A stretch of 64,000 nucleotides of DNA from Oscillospiraceae bacterium. GTDB lineage: Bacteria; Bacillota; Clostridia; Oscillospirales; JAAYXM01. Positions 23,835 to 31,559 of this stretch are shown one piece after another. The notes below the pieces were generated by a model. The model had not been told where the DNA came from. It saw only the letters and a list, made by a program, of their open reading frames with translations, and did no database searches. The DNA is taken from assembly GCA_015067485.1 (NCBI GenBank), contig SVMJ01000002.1, forward strand, positions 121,060 through 185,059. The letters run 5' to 3'. How positions within the stretch are numbered: the stretch's first letter is position 1; each line of letters begins with the position of its first letter. Position numbers and translations under genes: made by a program.

Positions 23835-24791
23835 TTGAGTAAAGCGAGTATGACCCCGGCAGAAGCTTTGCCGGCGACTCAGTCTCCGAAATCCCGTCGT
23901 TGGATCGAATTCAAAAAGAATAAATACTTGTTCTTCTTGACCATTCCGACGATTCTCTGCCTTGCTTTGTTCTACTATCTCCCGATGTACGGTCTCGTCA
24001 TTTCGTTCCAGGAATATAAGCCGTTTCTCGGTATCACCGGTAGTGAATGGGTTGGCTTTGCACAGTTTGAACGTTTCTTCAACTACGCATTCTTTTGGCG
24101 TATCTTAAAGAACACGATCTTGCTTTCCATCTATTCTTTGATTTGGGGTTTCCCGGCTCCGATCATTTTGGCATTGCTCTTAAATGAAGTTCGTAATCAG
24201 AAGTTCAAGAAACTGGTTCAGACCGTTTCTTACATGCCGCACTTCTACTCTACGGTTGTCGTCTGCGGTATGGTTACTATGTTCTTGGCTCCGACCGGCG
24301 GTCTTTTGACCCGTGGTCTTGCAGTACTCGGTATCAACCATAACTTCCTTGCTGATGCAAGATGGTTCCGTACTCTGTATATCGGTTCCAGCATTTGGCA
24401 GAGTTGCGGTTGGGGTACCATCATCTACCTTGCAGCACTTACCAATGTTGACCCGCAGCTTTACGAAGCGGCATATGTTGACGGTGCAACCCGTTGGAAC
24501 TGCTTGTGGCATATCACGCTTCCGTCCATTGCACCGACCATCATCACCATGCTCATTCTGAACATCGGTTCGATGATCAACATTGGTTTCGAACGTGCAT
24601 TCCTTTTGCAGACTCCTGCAACATATGAAACCTCCGAAATTATCTCTACATATGTTTATAAAGCAGGTATTCAGAACAACAGCTTCAGCTACGGTTCTGC
24701 AGTTGGTATGTTCAACTCGGTCGTTAGTTTGATCTTGGTCGTTTCTGCGAACAAGATCTCCGCTAAGGTCAGCGAGACCAGTCTGTGGTAA
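23835..24791 (+). CDS. Carbohydrate ABC transporter permease, LplB-like
   Basis: A 318-residue inner-membrane permease of the CUT1 (LplB/YtcO) type. About six transmembrane helices begin with YLFFLTIPTILCLALFYYLP, and the cytoplasmic EAA loop is seen as YEAAYVDGATRWNCLWHITL. TTG at 23835 is chosen because AAGGAG (23821-23826) is 8 bases upstream; ATG 23784 is the alternative. It pairs with the next gene, 13 bases on. Neither a large sugar-binding lipoprotein nor an ATPase gene is adjacent; a shared MsmX-type ATPase elsewhere is the usual solution in Firmicutes. Related systems import oligogalacturonides, rhamnogalacturonides or other complex oligosaccharides. Confidence 0.87.
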   Translation: MSKASMTPAEALPATQSPKSRRWIEFKKNKYLFFLTIPTILCLALFYYLPMYGLVISFQEYKPFLGITGSEWVGFAQFERFFNYAFFWRILKNTILLSIYSLIWGFPAPIILALLLNEVRNQKFKKLVQTVSYMPHFYSTVVVCGMVTMFLAPTGGLLTRGLAVLGINHNFLADARWFRTLYIGSSIWQSCGWGTIIYLAALTNVDPQLYEAAYVDGATRWNCLWHITLPSIAPTIITMLILNIGSMINIGFERAFLLQTPATYETSEIISTYVYKAGIQNNSFSYGSAVGMFNSVVSLILVVSANKISAKVSETSLW

Positions 24792-24804
24792 GGAGGAAGA
24801 GAAA

Positions 24805-25668
24805 ATGGTAGAAAAGAAATATACGCTTGGATGGCTGATCCGTAACATCGTTCTTTGGCTCGTCGTCGTCATCATGATCTTCCCGTTGCTCCACATGGTT
24901 TCCGTTTCTCTTTCCGATAATGTAAACGTTTTGAGAAACACGATCACCTTCTGGCCGAAGGGATTCTCGCTTGCAGCTTATAAGTTCATCTTGACCAAAC
25001 CGCTCATCTACAATGCATACAAGAACACCATCATCTATACAGTTACCGGTACGCTCGCAGCACTCTTCATCTTGACCACCGGCGCATACGCTCTGAGTAA
25101 GAAGCGTTGCCCGTTTGGCAAGCCGATCAACATTCTCATCATGATCACCATGTTCTTCAACGGTGGTATGATCCCGACTTACCTGGCTGTTAAGTGGTTG
25201 GGGCTCTTGGATACCCTGTGGGCAATTATCCTGCCGGGTGCATTCACCGCTTGGAATGCTATCATCATGCGTTCTTTCTTCGCTTCCTATCCGGAAGAAA
25301 TCGAAGAATCCGGCCGTTTGGACGGCTTGAACGACATCGGTGTTCTGTGGTACTTGGTTCTGCCGACCTCTACTGCGGTTATGGCAACCATCGGTCTGTT
25401 CGTTGCGGTTGGTCTTTGGAACAACTTCTTCGGTCCGTTGATTTATCTCTCGGACGAAGCAAAGTATCCGCTCCAGATCGTCCTGCGTCAGCTCATCATG
25501 CAGAGTATCGCAGACGGTATGGAAACCTCCGGTCCGTCCACCGAAATCGCAGAAAACTCCATCAAGTACGCAACCATCCTGGTCTCGATCATTCCGATCA
25601 TCGCGGTCTATCCGTGGTTGCAGAAGTACTTTGTCAAGGGCGTTATGATCGGCTCCATCAAGGGCTAA
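24805..25668 (+). CDS. Carbohydrate ABC transporter permease, YtcP-like
   Basis: A 287-residue second permease of the same CUT1 transporter, with about six membrane helices starting IVLWLVVVIMIFPLLHMVSV. Its EAA loop reads EEIEESGRLDGLNDIGVLWY. AAGGAGG lies at 24791-24797 ahead of the ATG. The C-terminus (YFVKGVMIGSIKG) is typical for the LplC/YtcP group. It ends the two-gene operon at a terminator. Lack of an adjacent binding protein gene is unusual for this group. Confidence 0.89.
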   Translation: MVEKKYTLGWLIRNIVLWLVVVIMIFPLLHMVSVSLSDNVNVLRNTITFWPKGFSLAAYKFILTKPLIYNAYKNTIIYTVTGTLAALFILTTGAYALSKKRCPFGKPINILIMITMFFNGGMIPTYLAVKWLGLLDTLWAIILPGAFTAWNAIIMRSFFASYPEEIEESGRLDGLNDIGVLWYLVLPTSTAVMATIGLFVAVGLWNNFFGPLIYLSDEAKYPLQIVLRQLIMQSIADGMETSGPSTEIAENSIKYATILVSIIPIIAVYPWLQKYFVKGVMIGSIKG

Positions 25669-25680
25669 ATCAAATAGTAA

Positions 25681-25713
25681 CAGGCGCGGGAAATCCCGTG
25701 CCTGTTTTCTTTT
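25681..25713 (+). terminator. Intrinsic terminator after sugar permeases
   Basis: CAGGCGCGGG / CCCGTGCCTG stem with one G-T pair and a short loop, followed by TTTTCTTTT. Confidence 0.85.
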
Positions 25714-25734
25714 GTCCCGAATTGAGAAATATAG

Positions 25735-25763
25735 TTGCAAAAAAATACAATCCGATGTATAAT
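25735..25763 (+). promoter_or_regulatory. Promoter of the amino acid ABC operon
   Basis: TTGCAA at 25735-25740 and a perfect TATAAT at 25758-25763 with a 17-base spacer, 29 bases before the first start codon. Confidence 0.7.
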
Positions 25764-25791
25764 AATGTCAACCCAATATTAGGAGGTATTT

Positions 25792-26538
25792 ATGATGAAA
25801 ATGAAGAAAGCTCTCGCACTGGTTCTTGCATCCGTCATGTTAGTTCTGACTCTCGCAGCTTGTGGCGGTGAGACCGCAGAAAAACTCGTGATGGGTACCA
25901 ACGCAGCATTCCCGCCGTATGAATTCAAAGAAGGCGAAACCATCGTCGGTATCGATGCAGACATCGCAGCAGCACTCGCTGAAAAACTCGGTGTTGAGCT
26001 CGAAATCAAAGATATGGCATTTGAATCTTTGATCCCGGCAGTTGCAGGCGGCTCTGTTGACATCGTTCTCGCAGGTATGACTGTTACCGACGAACGTAAG
26101 GAATCCGTCAACTTCTCCGATTCTTATGCAACCGGCATCCAGTCCGTCATCATTGCAGAAGACAGCGCAATCGCTTCCATCGATGATCTCGCAGGCAAGA
26201 TTATCGGCGTTCAGACCGGTACCACCGGCGACATCTACTGCTCCGACGACTACGGCGAAGAAGCAATCAAGAGATATGACAACGGCGCACTCGCTGTCCA
26301 GGCTCTCATCAACGGTCAGGTTGACTGTGTTGTTATCGACAACCAGCCGGCACTTGCTTTCGTTGAAGCAAACGAAGGTCTGAAGATCCTTGACACCGAA
26401 TATGCGATCGAAGACTATGCAATCGCAATCGGTAAGGACGATCCGGAACTTTTGGAAAAGATCAATGTCGCACTTGCAGAACTCAAGGCAGACGGCAAGA
26501 TCGACGAAATCGTTTCCAAGTACATCAAAGCAGAATAA
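25792..26538 (+). CDS. Amino acid ABC transporter substrate-binding lipoprotein
   Basis: A 248-residue exported binding protein of the polar amino acid (GlnH/FliY, SBP family 3) type. A signal peptide ends in a lipobox (LTLAAC, lipidated Cys about residue 24). The mature protein starts like its family (VMGTNAAFPPYEF) and has FESLIPAVAGGSVDIVLAGM in lobe 1. Two adjacent ATGs (25792, 25795) are possible; AGGAGG at 25781-25786 spaces better to the second. It is the first gene of a complete three-gene importer. Ligand specificity is not readable, but GlnH-like proteins bind Gln, His, Arg or cystine. Confidence 0.92.
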   Translation: MMKMKKALALVLASVMLVLTLAACGGETAEKLVMGTNAAFPPYEFKEGETIVGIDADIAAALAEKLGVELEIKDMAFESLIPAVAGGSVDIVLAGMTVTDERKESVNFSDSYATGIQSVIIAEDSAIASIDDLAGKIIGVQTGTTGDIYCSDDYGEEAIKRYDNGALAVQALINGQVDCVVIDNQPALAFVEANEGLKILDTEYAIEDYAIAIGKDDPELLEKINVALAELKADGKIDEIVSKYIKAE

Positions 26539-26561
26539 TCCATCGTTAAGATCAAAACAGT

Positions 26562-26590
26562 GAGGGTGGCTCCTGCCGCCCTCTTGTTTT
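26562..26590 (+). terminator. Attenuating hairpin between binding protein and permease
   Basis: GAGGGTGGC / GCCGCCCTC with one non-canonical T-G position, TCCT loop and TTGTTTT tail. Such partial terminators are common after binding-protein genes and let the binding protein be made in excess over the membrane parts. Confidence 0.65.
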
Positions 26591-26611
26591 CGAAAAGAGG
26601 AAATAGCGTAA

Positions 26612-27391
26612 ATGAACTTTATTACATTTGCAAAGTGGTTGGAAACTGCCCCGACCTGGATCGCAACACTCCCCAAATGGCTTTCTAAATTTGTATACCA
26701 GTTGTATCAGACCTTTGTGATCGAAGACCGGTGGAAACTGTTTTTGAGCGGTCTTGAAATGACGTTTATCGTTACCATCGGGGCACTCATCATCGGTGTC
26801 GTGATCGGTATGCTGGTCGCAGTCATCCGTTCCAGCCACGATCTTTCTCGCGGAAAACCGAATTTTCTCTTGCGGATTCTCAACGCGATCTGCAAGGCTT
26901 ATATCACCGTGCTGCGCGGAACTCCGCTCATGGTTCAGCTTCTCATTATGGGCTTTGTCGTGATGGTGCCGAAAACCAATTTCGACACGGTGCTCTGCGG
27001 CATTATCACGCTGGGTATCAACTCGGGCGCGTATGTTGCCGAGATTGCACGCTCGGGCATCATGTCGATCCCCGCAGGTCAGATGGAGGCAGGCAGAAGC
27101 CTTGGGCTCAACTATGTCCAGACCATGTCCAGCATCATTCTTCCGCAGGCATTCAAGAACATCCTTCCTGCACTCGGCAATGAATTGATCGCGCTTTTGA
27201 AAGAAACATCGCTCGTTACCACCATTGCACTGACCGACGTTACCAAAGCGGCGCAGGTGGTTACCAGCCGTACTTATGATGCGTTCGTTCCGTACATAAG
27301 CCTCGCTGTTATTTATTTGGTCTTGGTTATGGCACTTACCAAACTTTTGGCCGTTTTGGAAAGGAGGTTGCGTGCAGGTGATCAGCATTAA
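26612..27391 (+). CDS. Amino acid ABC transporter permease
   Basis: A 259-residue HisM/GlnP-type inner-membrane permease. Membrane helices include [20 protein letters not shown], and the family motif [11 protein letters not shown] is present. The EAA loop reads [20 protein letters not shown]. It overlaps the ATPase gene by 20 bases. A single permease probably dimerises. Confidence 0.92.
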   Translation: MNFITFAKWLETAPTWIATLPKWLSKFVYQLYQTFVIEDRWKLFLSGLEMTFIVTIGALIIGVVIGMLVAVIRSSHDLSRGKPNFLLRILNAICKAYITVLRGTPLMVQLLIMGFVVMVPKTNFDTVLCGIITLGINSGAYVAEIARSGIMSIPAGQMEAGRSLGLNYVQTMSSIILPQAFKNILPALGNELIALLKETSLVTTIALTDVTKAAQVVTSRTYDAFVPYISLAVIYLVLVMALTKLLAVLERRLRAGDQH

Positions 27392-28100
27392 AGGACTAAA
27401 GAAATCTTTCGGCGACAACAATGTTCTCCGTGGGATCGATCAGGAGATCAAAAAGGGCGAAAAAGTCGTCATCATCGGCGCTTCCGGTTCCGGGAAATCC
27501 ACATTCCTACGCTGCTTGAATCTCCTGGAGCAACCCACCGATGGTCATATTTATTTCGAAGGCGTCGATATTACCGACCCGAAGAATAACATCAATGTAC
27601 TCCGTCAGAGAATGGGTATGGTGTTCCAGCAGTTCAATCTGTTCCCGCACAAGACGGTGAAAGAAAACATTATGCTCGCACCCGTGAAACTGGGACTGAT
27701 GACCAAGGAAGAAGCGTCCAAAAAGGCGGATGCACTCTTGGCGCGTGTCGGCCTTTCGGACAAGGCGGATGCGTACCCCGGCCAACTTTCCGGCGGACAG
27801 AAACAGAGAATCGCAATCGTGCGCAGTCTGGCAATGAACCCGAGCGTGATGCTCTTTGACGAGCCCACGTCAGCGTTAGACCCCGAAATGGTCGGTGAAG
27901 TGCTCGAACTCATGAAGGAACTGGCGGACGAGGGAATGACTATGGTGGTCGTTACCCACGAAATGGGTTTTGCCCGTGAAGTGGGCACCCGCATCTTGTT
28001 TATGGACGAAGGTTTGGTGATGGAAGAAGGAACTCCGCAGGAGTTTTTCGGCGCACCCAAAAACCCGCGTCTCAAAGACTTTCTCGCAAAAGTATTGTAA
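27372..28100 (+). CDS. Amino acid ABC transporter ATP-binding protein
   Basis: A 242-residue GlnQ/HisP-type ATPase. Walker [11 protein letters not shown]-loop [13 protein letters not shown], signature [16 protein letters not shown], Walker [14 protein letters not shown] and the switch His in VVTHEMGFA are all present. GTG at 27372 or 27378 can start translation; AAGGAGG is at 27361-27367. Powers the importer with the two preceding genes; last gene of the operon. Confidence 0.94.
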   Translation: MQVISIKGLKKSFGDNNVLRGIDQEIKKGEKVVIIGASGSGKSTFLRCLNLLEQPTDGHIYFEGVDITDPKNNINVLRQRMGMVFQQFNLFPHKTVKENIMLAPVKLGLMTKEEASKKADALLARVGLSDKADAYPGQLSGGQKQRIAIVRSLAMNPSVMLFDEPTSALDPEMVGEVLELMKELADEGMTMVVVTHEMGFAREVGTRILFMDEGLVMEEGTPQEFFGAPKNPRLKDFLAKVL

Positions 28101-28158
28101 AAACAAACAAGAGAAAAGAGTGTGTCGCAAGACACACTCTTTTCTCTTGTTTGTTTTT
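28099..28158. terminator. Perfect 28-bp bidirectional terminator
   Basis: Positions 28099-28126 and 28131-28158 form a perfect 28-bp inverted repeat around a GCAA tetraloop. A tracts on one arm and T tracts on the other let it end both the ABC operon (plus) and pduL (minus). It touches the last bases of both genes. Confidence 0.92.
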
Positions 28159-28729
28159 ACTTTGTAACGATGCCGTACACGGTGCCGGAAAGCGCAGCTG
28201 CGTTGGATTCGTCGGTGTCGACGTGCATTGCAGTCGCAAATTTTTCGCTCACGCGCAAGACAACTTCATCAAAAGTGAGAGCACGGTCGCCTTCCACGCG
28301 AACGGAGACAATCTGCTTATCGGAGAGACCGTACTTTTCCGCATCTTCCGGGGTCATGTGGATATGACGCTTTGCAGCAATCACGCCCTCTGTGATTTCA
28401 ACTGCACCTGCCGGACCGACCAAACGAATGGGAGCGGAACCTGCAACGTCGCCGCTTTCGCGGATCGGTGCGGTTACACCGAGAGTTCTTGCATCGGTCA
28501 AAGAAACTTCAACCTGGGTTGCAGGGCGAACCGGACCTAAGATGGAAACGCCATCGATTGCACGCTTCGGTCCTTCCAAGCGAACTTTTTCTTCGGAGAG
28601 ATACTGTCCCGGCTGGGAAAGCGCGCGCTTTTCGTGGAGTACTGCGCCTGCGCCGAACAGAATTTCAAGGTGTTCCTGCGTCACATGAACGTGGCGAGAA
28701 GAAGTTTCTACCAAAACTTTGATTTCCAT
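28157..28729 (-). CDS. pduL: Phosphate propanoyltransferase / phosphotransacetylase PduL
   Basis: A 190-residue PduL-type phosphotransacylase that interconverts acyl-CoA and acyl phosphate, linking acetyl- or propionyl-CoA to ATP synthesis through acetate kinase. Both conserved zinc-binding segments are present (SSRHVHVT near the N-terminus and AAKRHIHMTPEDAEKYGL in the middle). The ATG at 28729 follows GGAAGG; a longer frame upstream lacks family similarity. No encapsulation peptide or microcompartment shell gene is nearby, so this is probably the cytosolic housekeeping enzyme replacing Pta. Confidence 0.9.
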   Translation of the reverse strand: MEIKVLVETSSRHVHVTQEHLEILFGAGAVLHEKRALSQPGQYLSEEKVRLEGPKRAIDGVSILGPVRPATQVEVSLTDARTLGVTAPIRESGDVAGSAPIRLVGPAGAVEITEGVIAAKRHIHMTPEDAEKYGLSDKQIVSVRVEGDRALTFDEVVLRVSEKFATAMHVDTDESNAAALSGTVYGIVTK

Positions 28730-28763
28730 TTTATTCACTACCTTCCATAAGTTTTCTGCTATA

Positions 28764-28792
28764 AATTTACCACAAACCGCGCGTTCGAGCAA
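28764..28792 (-). promoter_or_regulatory. Candidate promoter of pduL
   Basis: On the minus strand TTGCTC (28792-28787) and TAAATT (28769-28764) with a 17-base spacer. Confidence 0.45.
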
Positions 28793-28859
28793 GAGTTATT
28801 ACAAAACAGAATCAAAAATTTTTGATGAGACAAAAAAATCGGAAAAAGCCGCGCGATAC

Positions 28860-28888
28860 TTTACAAATTGTATTAAAAGGAGTATCAT
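28860..28888 (+). promoter_or_regulatory. Promoter of the XRE regulator
   Basis: TTTACA (28860-28865) and TATCAT (28883-28888) with a 17-base spacer. The predicted start point leaves a leader of only about 15 bases, just enough for the GGGGGAG binding site. Confidence 0.5.
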
Positions 28889-28910
28889 GGATGGGTAAGG
28901 GGGAGTCATG

Positions 28911-29591
28911 ATGAGTGAAATATTTGCAAATACGCTGTCCGCGCTGCGACAGGAACAGAAACTGAGCCAGCGTGTGGTGTCCAAGGAACTGGGGGTCTCG
29001 CAAGCGGTGCTTTCGCACTATGAAAACGGGGTGCGTGAACCGGGGCTGGATTTCGTGGTCCGCGCTGCGGAGTATTACCACGTTTCGACCGACTACCTGC
29101 TCGGCAGAACCATGATGCGTGAAGATTTTGCGGTGGTGCCGCAGGAGTTTACACGCCTGCAGAGTGAAAATGAACAGGAGCAAAAGGGTACACGCGAATT
29201 CTACATCGCGCAGAAGAAGATGATCCTCCACTCGCTTGGGATGATTTTTGACATCGCAAACCAAACCAACAGCCTGCACATCATCTCCAATGTATCGATG
29301 TATTTCAACGTAGCGATTTATAAGATGTTCCGCCTGATTTGCAAACTCGCGGGCGTAGAAGGAAACCAGGAACTCTTCAATCTCCCGGCTCCGGTTTGGG
29401 AAGATTTGTCGAGTGCGGAAATGCAGCTTTGCGAAATGCGCATCCGTGCATCGAAAAAAGATGAGATTCCGCCGATCACAGGGGAATATCTCCAGACCAA
29501 ATACGCGGATCAGATTCATTCCATGCTTGCGACCGTCCATGTGGCGGGAAGACGCCTGCGCTCACTTTTGCGAAAAAACAAAGAAATCTGA
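28911..29591 (+). CDS. XRE-family helix-turn-helix regulator
   Basis: A 226-residue protein with an N-terminal Cro/CI-type helix-turn-helix (about residues 8-62; QRVVSKELGVSQAVLSHYEN then the usual DYLLGRT boundary). A C-terminal region of about 150 residues has no domain I recognise. Start at 28911 is favoured over the adjacent ATG at 28908 by spacing to GGGGGAG. It lies divergent from pduL and upstream of two tRNA genes. Targets unknown. Confidence 0.8.
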   Translation: MSEIFANTLSALRQEQKLSQRVVSKELGVSQAVLSHYENGVREPGLDFVVRAAEYYHVSTDYLLGRTMMREDFAVVPQEFTRLQSENEQEQKGTREFYIAQKKMILHSLGMIFDIANQTNSLHIISNVSMYFNVAIYKMFRLICKLAGVEGNQELFNLPAPVWEDLSSAEMQLCEMRIRASKKDEIPPITGEYLQTKYADQIHSMLATVHVAGRRLRSLLRKNKEI

Positions 29592-29599
29592 AAAAACAG

Positions 29600-29628
29600 T
29601 TGACAAATCCGAAAAAAACTGTTATTCT
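29600..29628 (+). promoter_or_regulatory. Promoter of the tRNA-Thr - tRNA-Tyr unit
   Basis: A perfect TTGACA (29600-29605) and TATTCT (29623-29628) with a 17-base spacer, about 20 bases before the first tRNA. Confidence 0.75.
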
Positions 29629-29648
29629 AATATTCGCTATTGAAAAAA

Positions 29649-29724
29649 GCTGGTATAGCTCAATTGGCAGAGCAGCTGATTTGTAATCAGCAGGTTGTAG
29701 GTTCAAGTCCTATTACCAGCTCCA
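29649..29724 (+). tRNA. tRNA-Thr (TGT anticodon)
   Basis: 76 bases including an encoded CCA. Acceptor stem GCTGGTA/TACCAGC, anticodon stem GCTGA/TCAGC around loop TTTGTAA (anticodon TGT, reads ACA/ACN), T-loop GTTCAAGTC. All arms pair. Confidence 0.95.
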
Positions 29725-29751
29725 ACTTTTTTCAAAGGCGTATTTGAATAT

Positions 29752-29836
29752 GGAGGAATTCCCGAGTGGCCAAAGGGGGCAGACTGTAAATCTGTTGTCA
29801 GTGACTTCGGTGGTTCGAATCCACCTTCCTCCACCA
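29752..29836 (+). tRNA. tRNA-Tyr (GTA anticodon)
   Basis: 85 bases including CCA. Acceptor GGAGGAA/TTCCTCC, anticodon loop CTGTAAA (anticodon GTA), a long variable arm as expected for bacterial tRNA-Tyr, and T-arm GGTGG-TTCGAAT-CCACC. Confidence 0.95.
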
Positions 29837-29843
29837 AGAAAAG

Positions 29844-29886
29844 AAAAGCACCATCCAAACGGATGGTGCTTTTCTTTGTTTTTTGT
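29844..29886 (+). terminator. Intrinsic terminator after tRNA-Tyr
   Basis: A 13-bp perfect stem (29844-29856 with 29861-29873, AAAAGCACCATCC arm), AAAC loop, then CTTTGTTTTTT. Confidence 0.88.
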
Positions 29887-29891
29887 TCGAA

Positions 29892-30177
29892 GGAAGGTGG
29901 ATTCGAAAGCCGGCGCTTGGAAACAGTCCGGTGGACTGTTTCAACCGGCGTGGCTTCGCCGCAGCGAAGCGAATCCATATATTTTCGACATTGTACCAGT
30001 CGTTGGGAGAGCAATGCGGGAAGGTGGATTCGAAAGGGTCGTCCAAACAAACAGTCCGGTGGACTGTTTGTCGACCCGTGGCTTTTCCAGAGAAAAGCGA
30101 ATCCACAAGGAGGCAACCATCATTCGATGGTGCTTTTCTTTGTTTTTGTTCAAAGGAAGGTGGATTCGAAAGCCGGC
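29892..30177. repeat. Array of structured palindromic repeats carrying inverted tRNA-Tyr 3' ends
   Basis: Contains two full elements and one truncated copy. GGAAGGTGGATTCGAA occurs at 29892, 30019 and 30155; it is the exact reverse complement of 29814-29829, the T-arm/acceptor region of tRNA-Tyr. Element 1 (29897-29978) and element 2 (30024-30106) share an outer stem GTGGATTCG/CGAATCCA(T or C), a constant central hairpin AACAGTCC-GGT-GGACTGTT, and two further stems whose sequences differ but stay paired. A stretch of about 50 bases (29865-29914) recurs at 30129-30177. Translations of this region are chance products of the palindromes, not genes. Confidence 0.8.
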
Positions 30178-30206
30178 TTGCTCATGCTACGACAATATGC
30201 TACAAT
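30178..30206 (+). promoter_or_regulatory. Candidate promoter ahead of small membrane ORF
   Basis: TTGCTC (30178-30183) and TACAAT (30201-30206) with a 17-base spacer, 26 bases before the ATG of the 28-codon ORF. Confidence 0.4.
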
Positions 30207-30231
30207 GAGAAAATAAGAAGCGGGCGTGGAA

Positions 30232-30318
30232 ATGAAGTGGAAAGGCTGGTTGTTCTACGCCATGCTTGTATTGCTTATGCCGGTCAGCATCAGCATTGTG
30301 ATTATCTTTCTTGTCTGA
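30232..30318 (+). CDS. Possible 28-residue single-pass membrane peptide
   Basis: ATG at 30232 opens 28 codons that encode MKWKGW followed by a hydrophobic run (LFYAMLVLLMPVSISIVIIF) and LV. The positive N-terminus and one membrane span are those of a small membrane peptide. There is a promoter-like sequence just upstream but no convincing ribosome binding site. It lies between the repeat array and the glycerate kinase promoter. Could be chance. Confidence 0.3.
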   Translation: MKWKGWLFYAMLVLLMPVSISIVIIFLV

Positions 30319-30357
30319 AGGTTATGCCCAATAGACTCGTTTTTTCTTGAAATTCCC

Positions 30358-30386
30358 TTGCTTGTTTCATACACAGGGATTATAAT
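30358..30386 (+). promoter_or_regulatory. Promoter of the glycerate kinase operon
   Basis: TTGCTT (30358-30363) and a perfect TATAAT (30381-30386), 17-base spacer, 33 bases before the start codon. Confidence 0.7.
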
Positions 30387-30419
30387 GAAGGTGAAAAGAA
30401 CGACAAAAGGATGTTGGGT

Positions 30420-31559
30420 ATGAAGGTGGTTTGCGCGGTTGATTCCCTGAAAGGAAGTCTCACGTCTCTCCAAGCCGGACACGCGATAAGAGACGGGATC
30501 CTGCGCGTGTATCAGGACGCGCAAGTGGTTGTCCATCCGATTGCAGATGGCGGCGAAGGGACGGTGGATGCACTAGTCGATGGACTGGGTGGCGTGCGCC
30601 GTGCAGTTACAGTAACCGGACCGCTTGGGGAGAAAATTACTGCCGAGTACGGCATCATCCCGGGAAATACTGCGGTGATCGAAATATCCGCGGCGGCAGG
30701 TATCACACTCGTACCAAGTGAAAAACGAAATCCTATGCATACCACCACTTACGGCGTGGGTGAGTTAATACTGGATGCGGCCAAAGCAGGTTGCCGTAAC
30801 TTCATCATCGGGATCGGCGGCAGCGCCACAAACGACGGCGGCGTGGGAATGTTGCAGGCGTTGGGCTTTGGATTTCTTGATGAAAACGGAGCGCAAATCG
30901 CATTCGGTGCACAAGGTCTTGAGAACCTTTGTGAGATTGCCGATGTTGGCGCACACCCAAAACTTTCCGAATGTACCTTCCATGTCGCGTGCGATGTGAT
31001 AAACCCGCTTTGCGGGAAGCAAGGGTGTAGTGCGATTTACGGTCCGCAAAAGGGCGCGGACGATAAAATGATCTTTCAAATGGACGGATGGCTTTCCCAT
31101 TATGCTACCCTTGCGGAAGCGCGAAATCCGCACGCGGATCGAAACACCCCGGGCGCGGGTGCGGCGGGCGGACTCGGCTTTGCATTCTTATCATTTCTCA
31201 GGGGCAAGCTACAAAACGGCATTGAACTAATTTTGACCGAAACCGATTTGGAATCCGACATCCGTGATGCGGATGTGGTAGTTACGGGCGAGGGACGGCT
31301 GGATGCGCAAACCGTCATGGGGAAAGCACCTATCGGTGTTGCGAAGATCGCACAGAAATATGATATTCCGACTATTGCGTTCTCGGGCGCGGCGATCGAA
31401 GAAGCGCGGGTCTGCAACGACCATGGGATCGATGCGTATTTCCCAATTTTGCGCACAGTTTGCACGCTCGACGAAGCGCTCAATGCAAAAAACGCCTATC
31501 GTAATATGGCGGACACGGCAGAACAAGCCTTCCGACTGATGAGGAGAGTCATAAGATGA
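30420..31559 (+). CDS. Glycerate kinase (GarK/GlxK family)
   Basis: A 379-residue kinase that phosphorylates D-glycerate to 2-phosphoglycerate, feeding glycolysis. Family hallmarks: VVCAVDSLKGSLTS at the N-terminus, HPIADGGEGT, GIGGSATNDGG and VVTGEGRLDAQT. The ATG at 30420 gives the usual N-terminus and is correctly spaced from AAAAGG; ATG 30411 is the alternative. It overlaps the MFS gene by ATGA, suggesting that the transporter may bring in glycerate or a related carboxylate. Confidence 0.92.
   Translation: MKVVCAVDSLKGSLTSLQAGHAIRDGILRVYQDAQVVVHPIADGGEGTVDALVDGLGGVRRAVTVTGPLGEKITAEYGIIPGNTAVIEISAAAGITLVPSEKRNPMHTTTYGVGELILDAAKAGCRNFIIGIGGSATNDGGVGMLQALGFGFLDENGAQIAFGAQGLENLCEIADVGAHPKLSECTFHVACDVINPLCGKQGCSAIYGPQKGADDKMIFQMDGWLSHYATLAEARNPHADRNTPGAGAAGGLGFAFLSFLRGKLQNGIELILTETDLESDIRDADVVVTGEGRLDAQTVMGKAPIGVAKIAQKYDIPTIAFSGAAIEEARVCNDHGIDAYFPILRTVCTLDEALNAKNAYRNMADTAEQAFRLMRRVIR

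Noticed and set aside
28157..28729. Part of a microcompartment locus
   Set aside because: No shell, aldehyde dehydrogenase or diol dehydratase genes in the neighbourhood.
29897..30106. CRISPR-like repeated palindromes
   Set aside because: Only two full copies, about 80 bases each, with internal stems and no uniform spacers; no cas genes.
29703..30350. Several overlapping frames of 60-155 codons on both strands
   Set aside because: They translate tRNA-Tyr, its terminator and the palindromic repeats; such products are well-known annotation artefacts.
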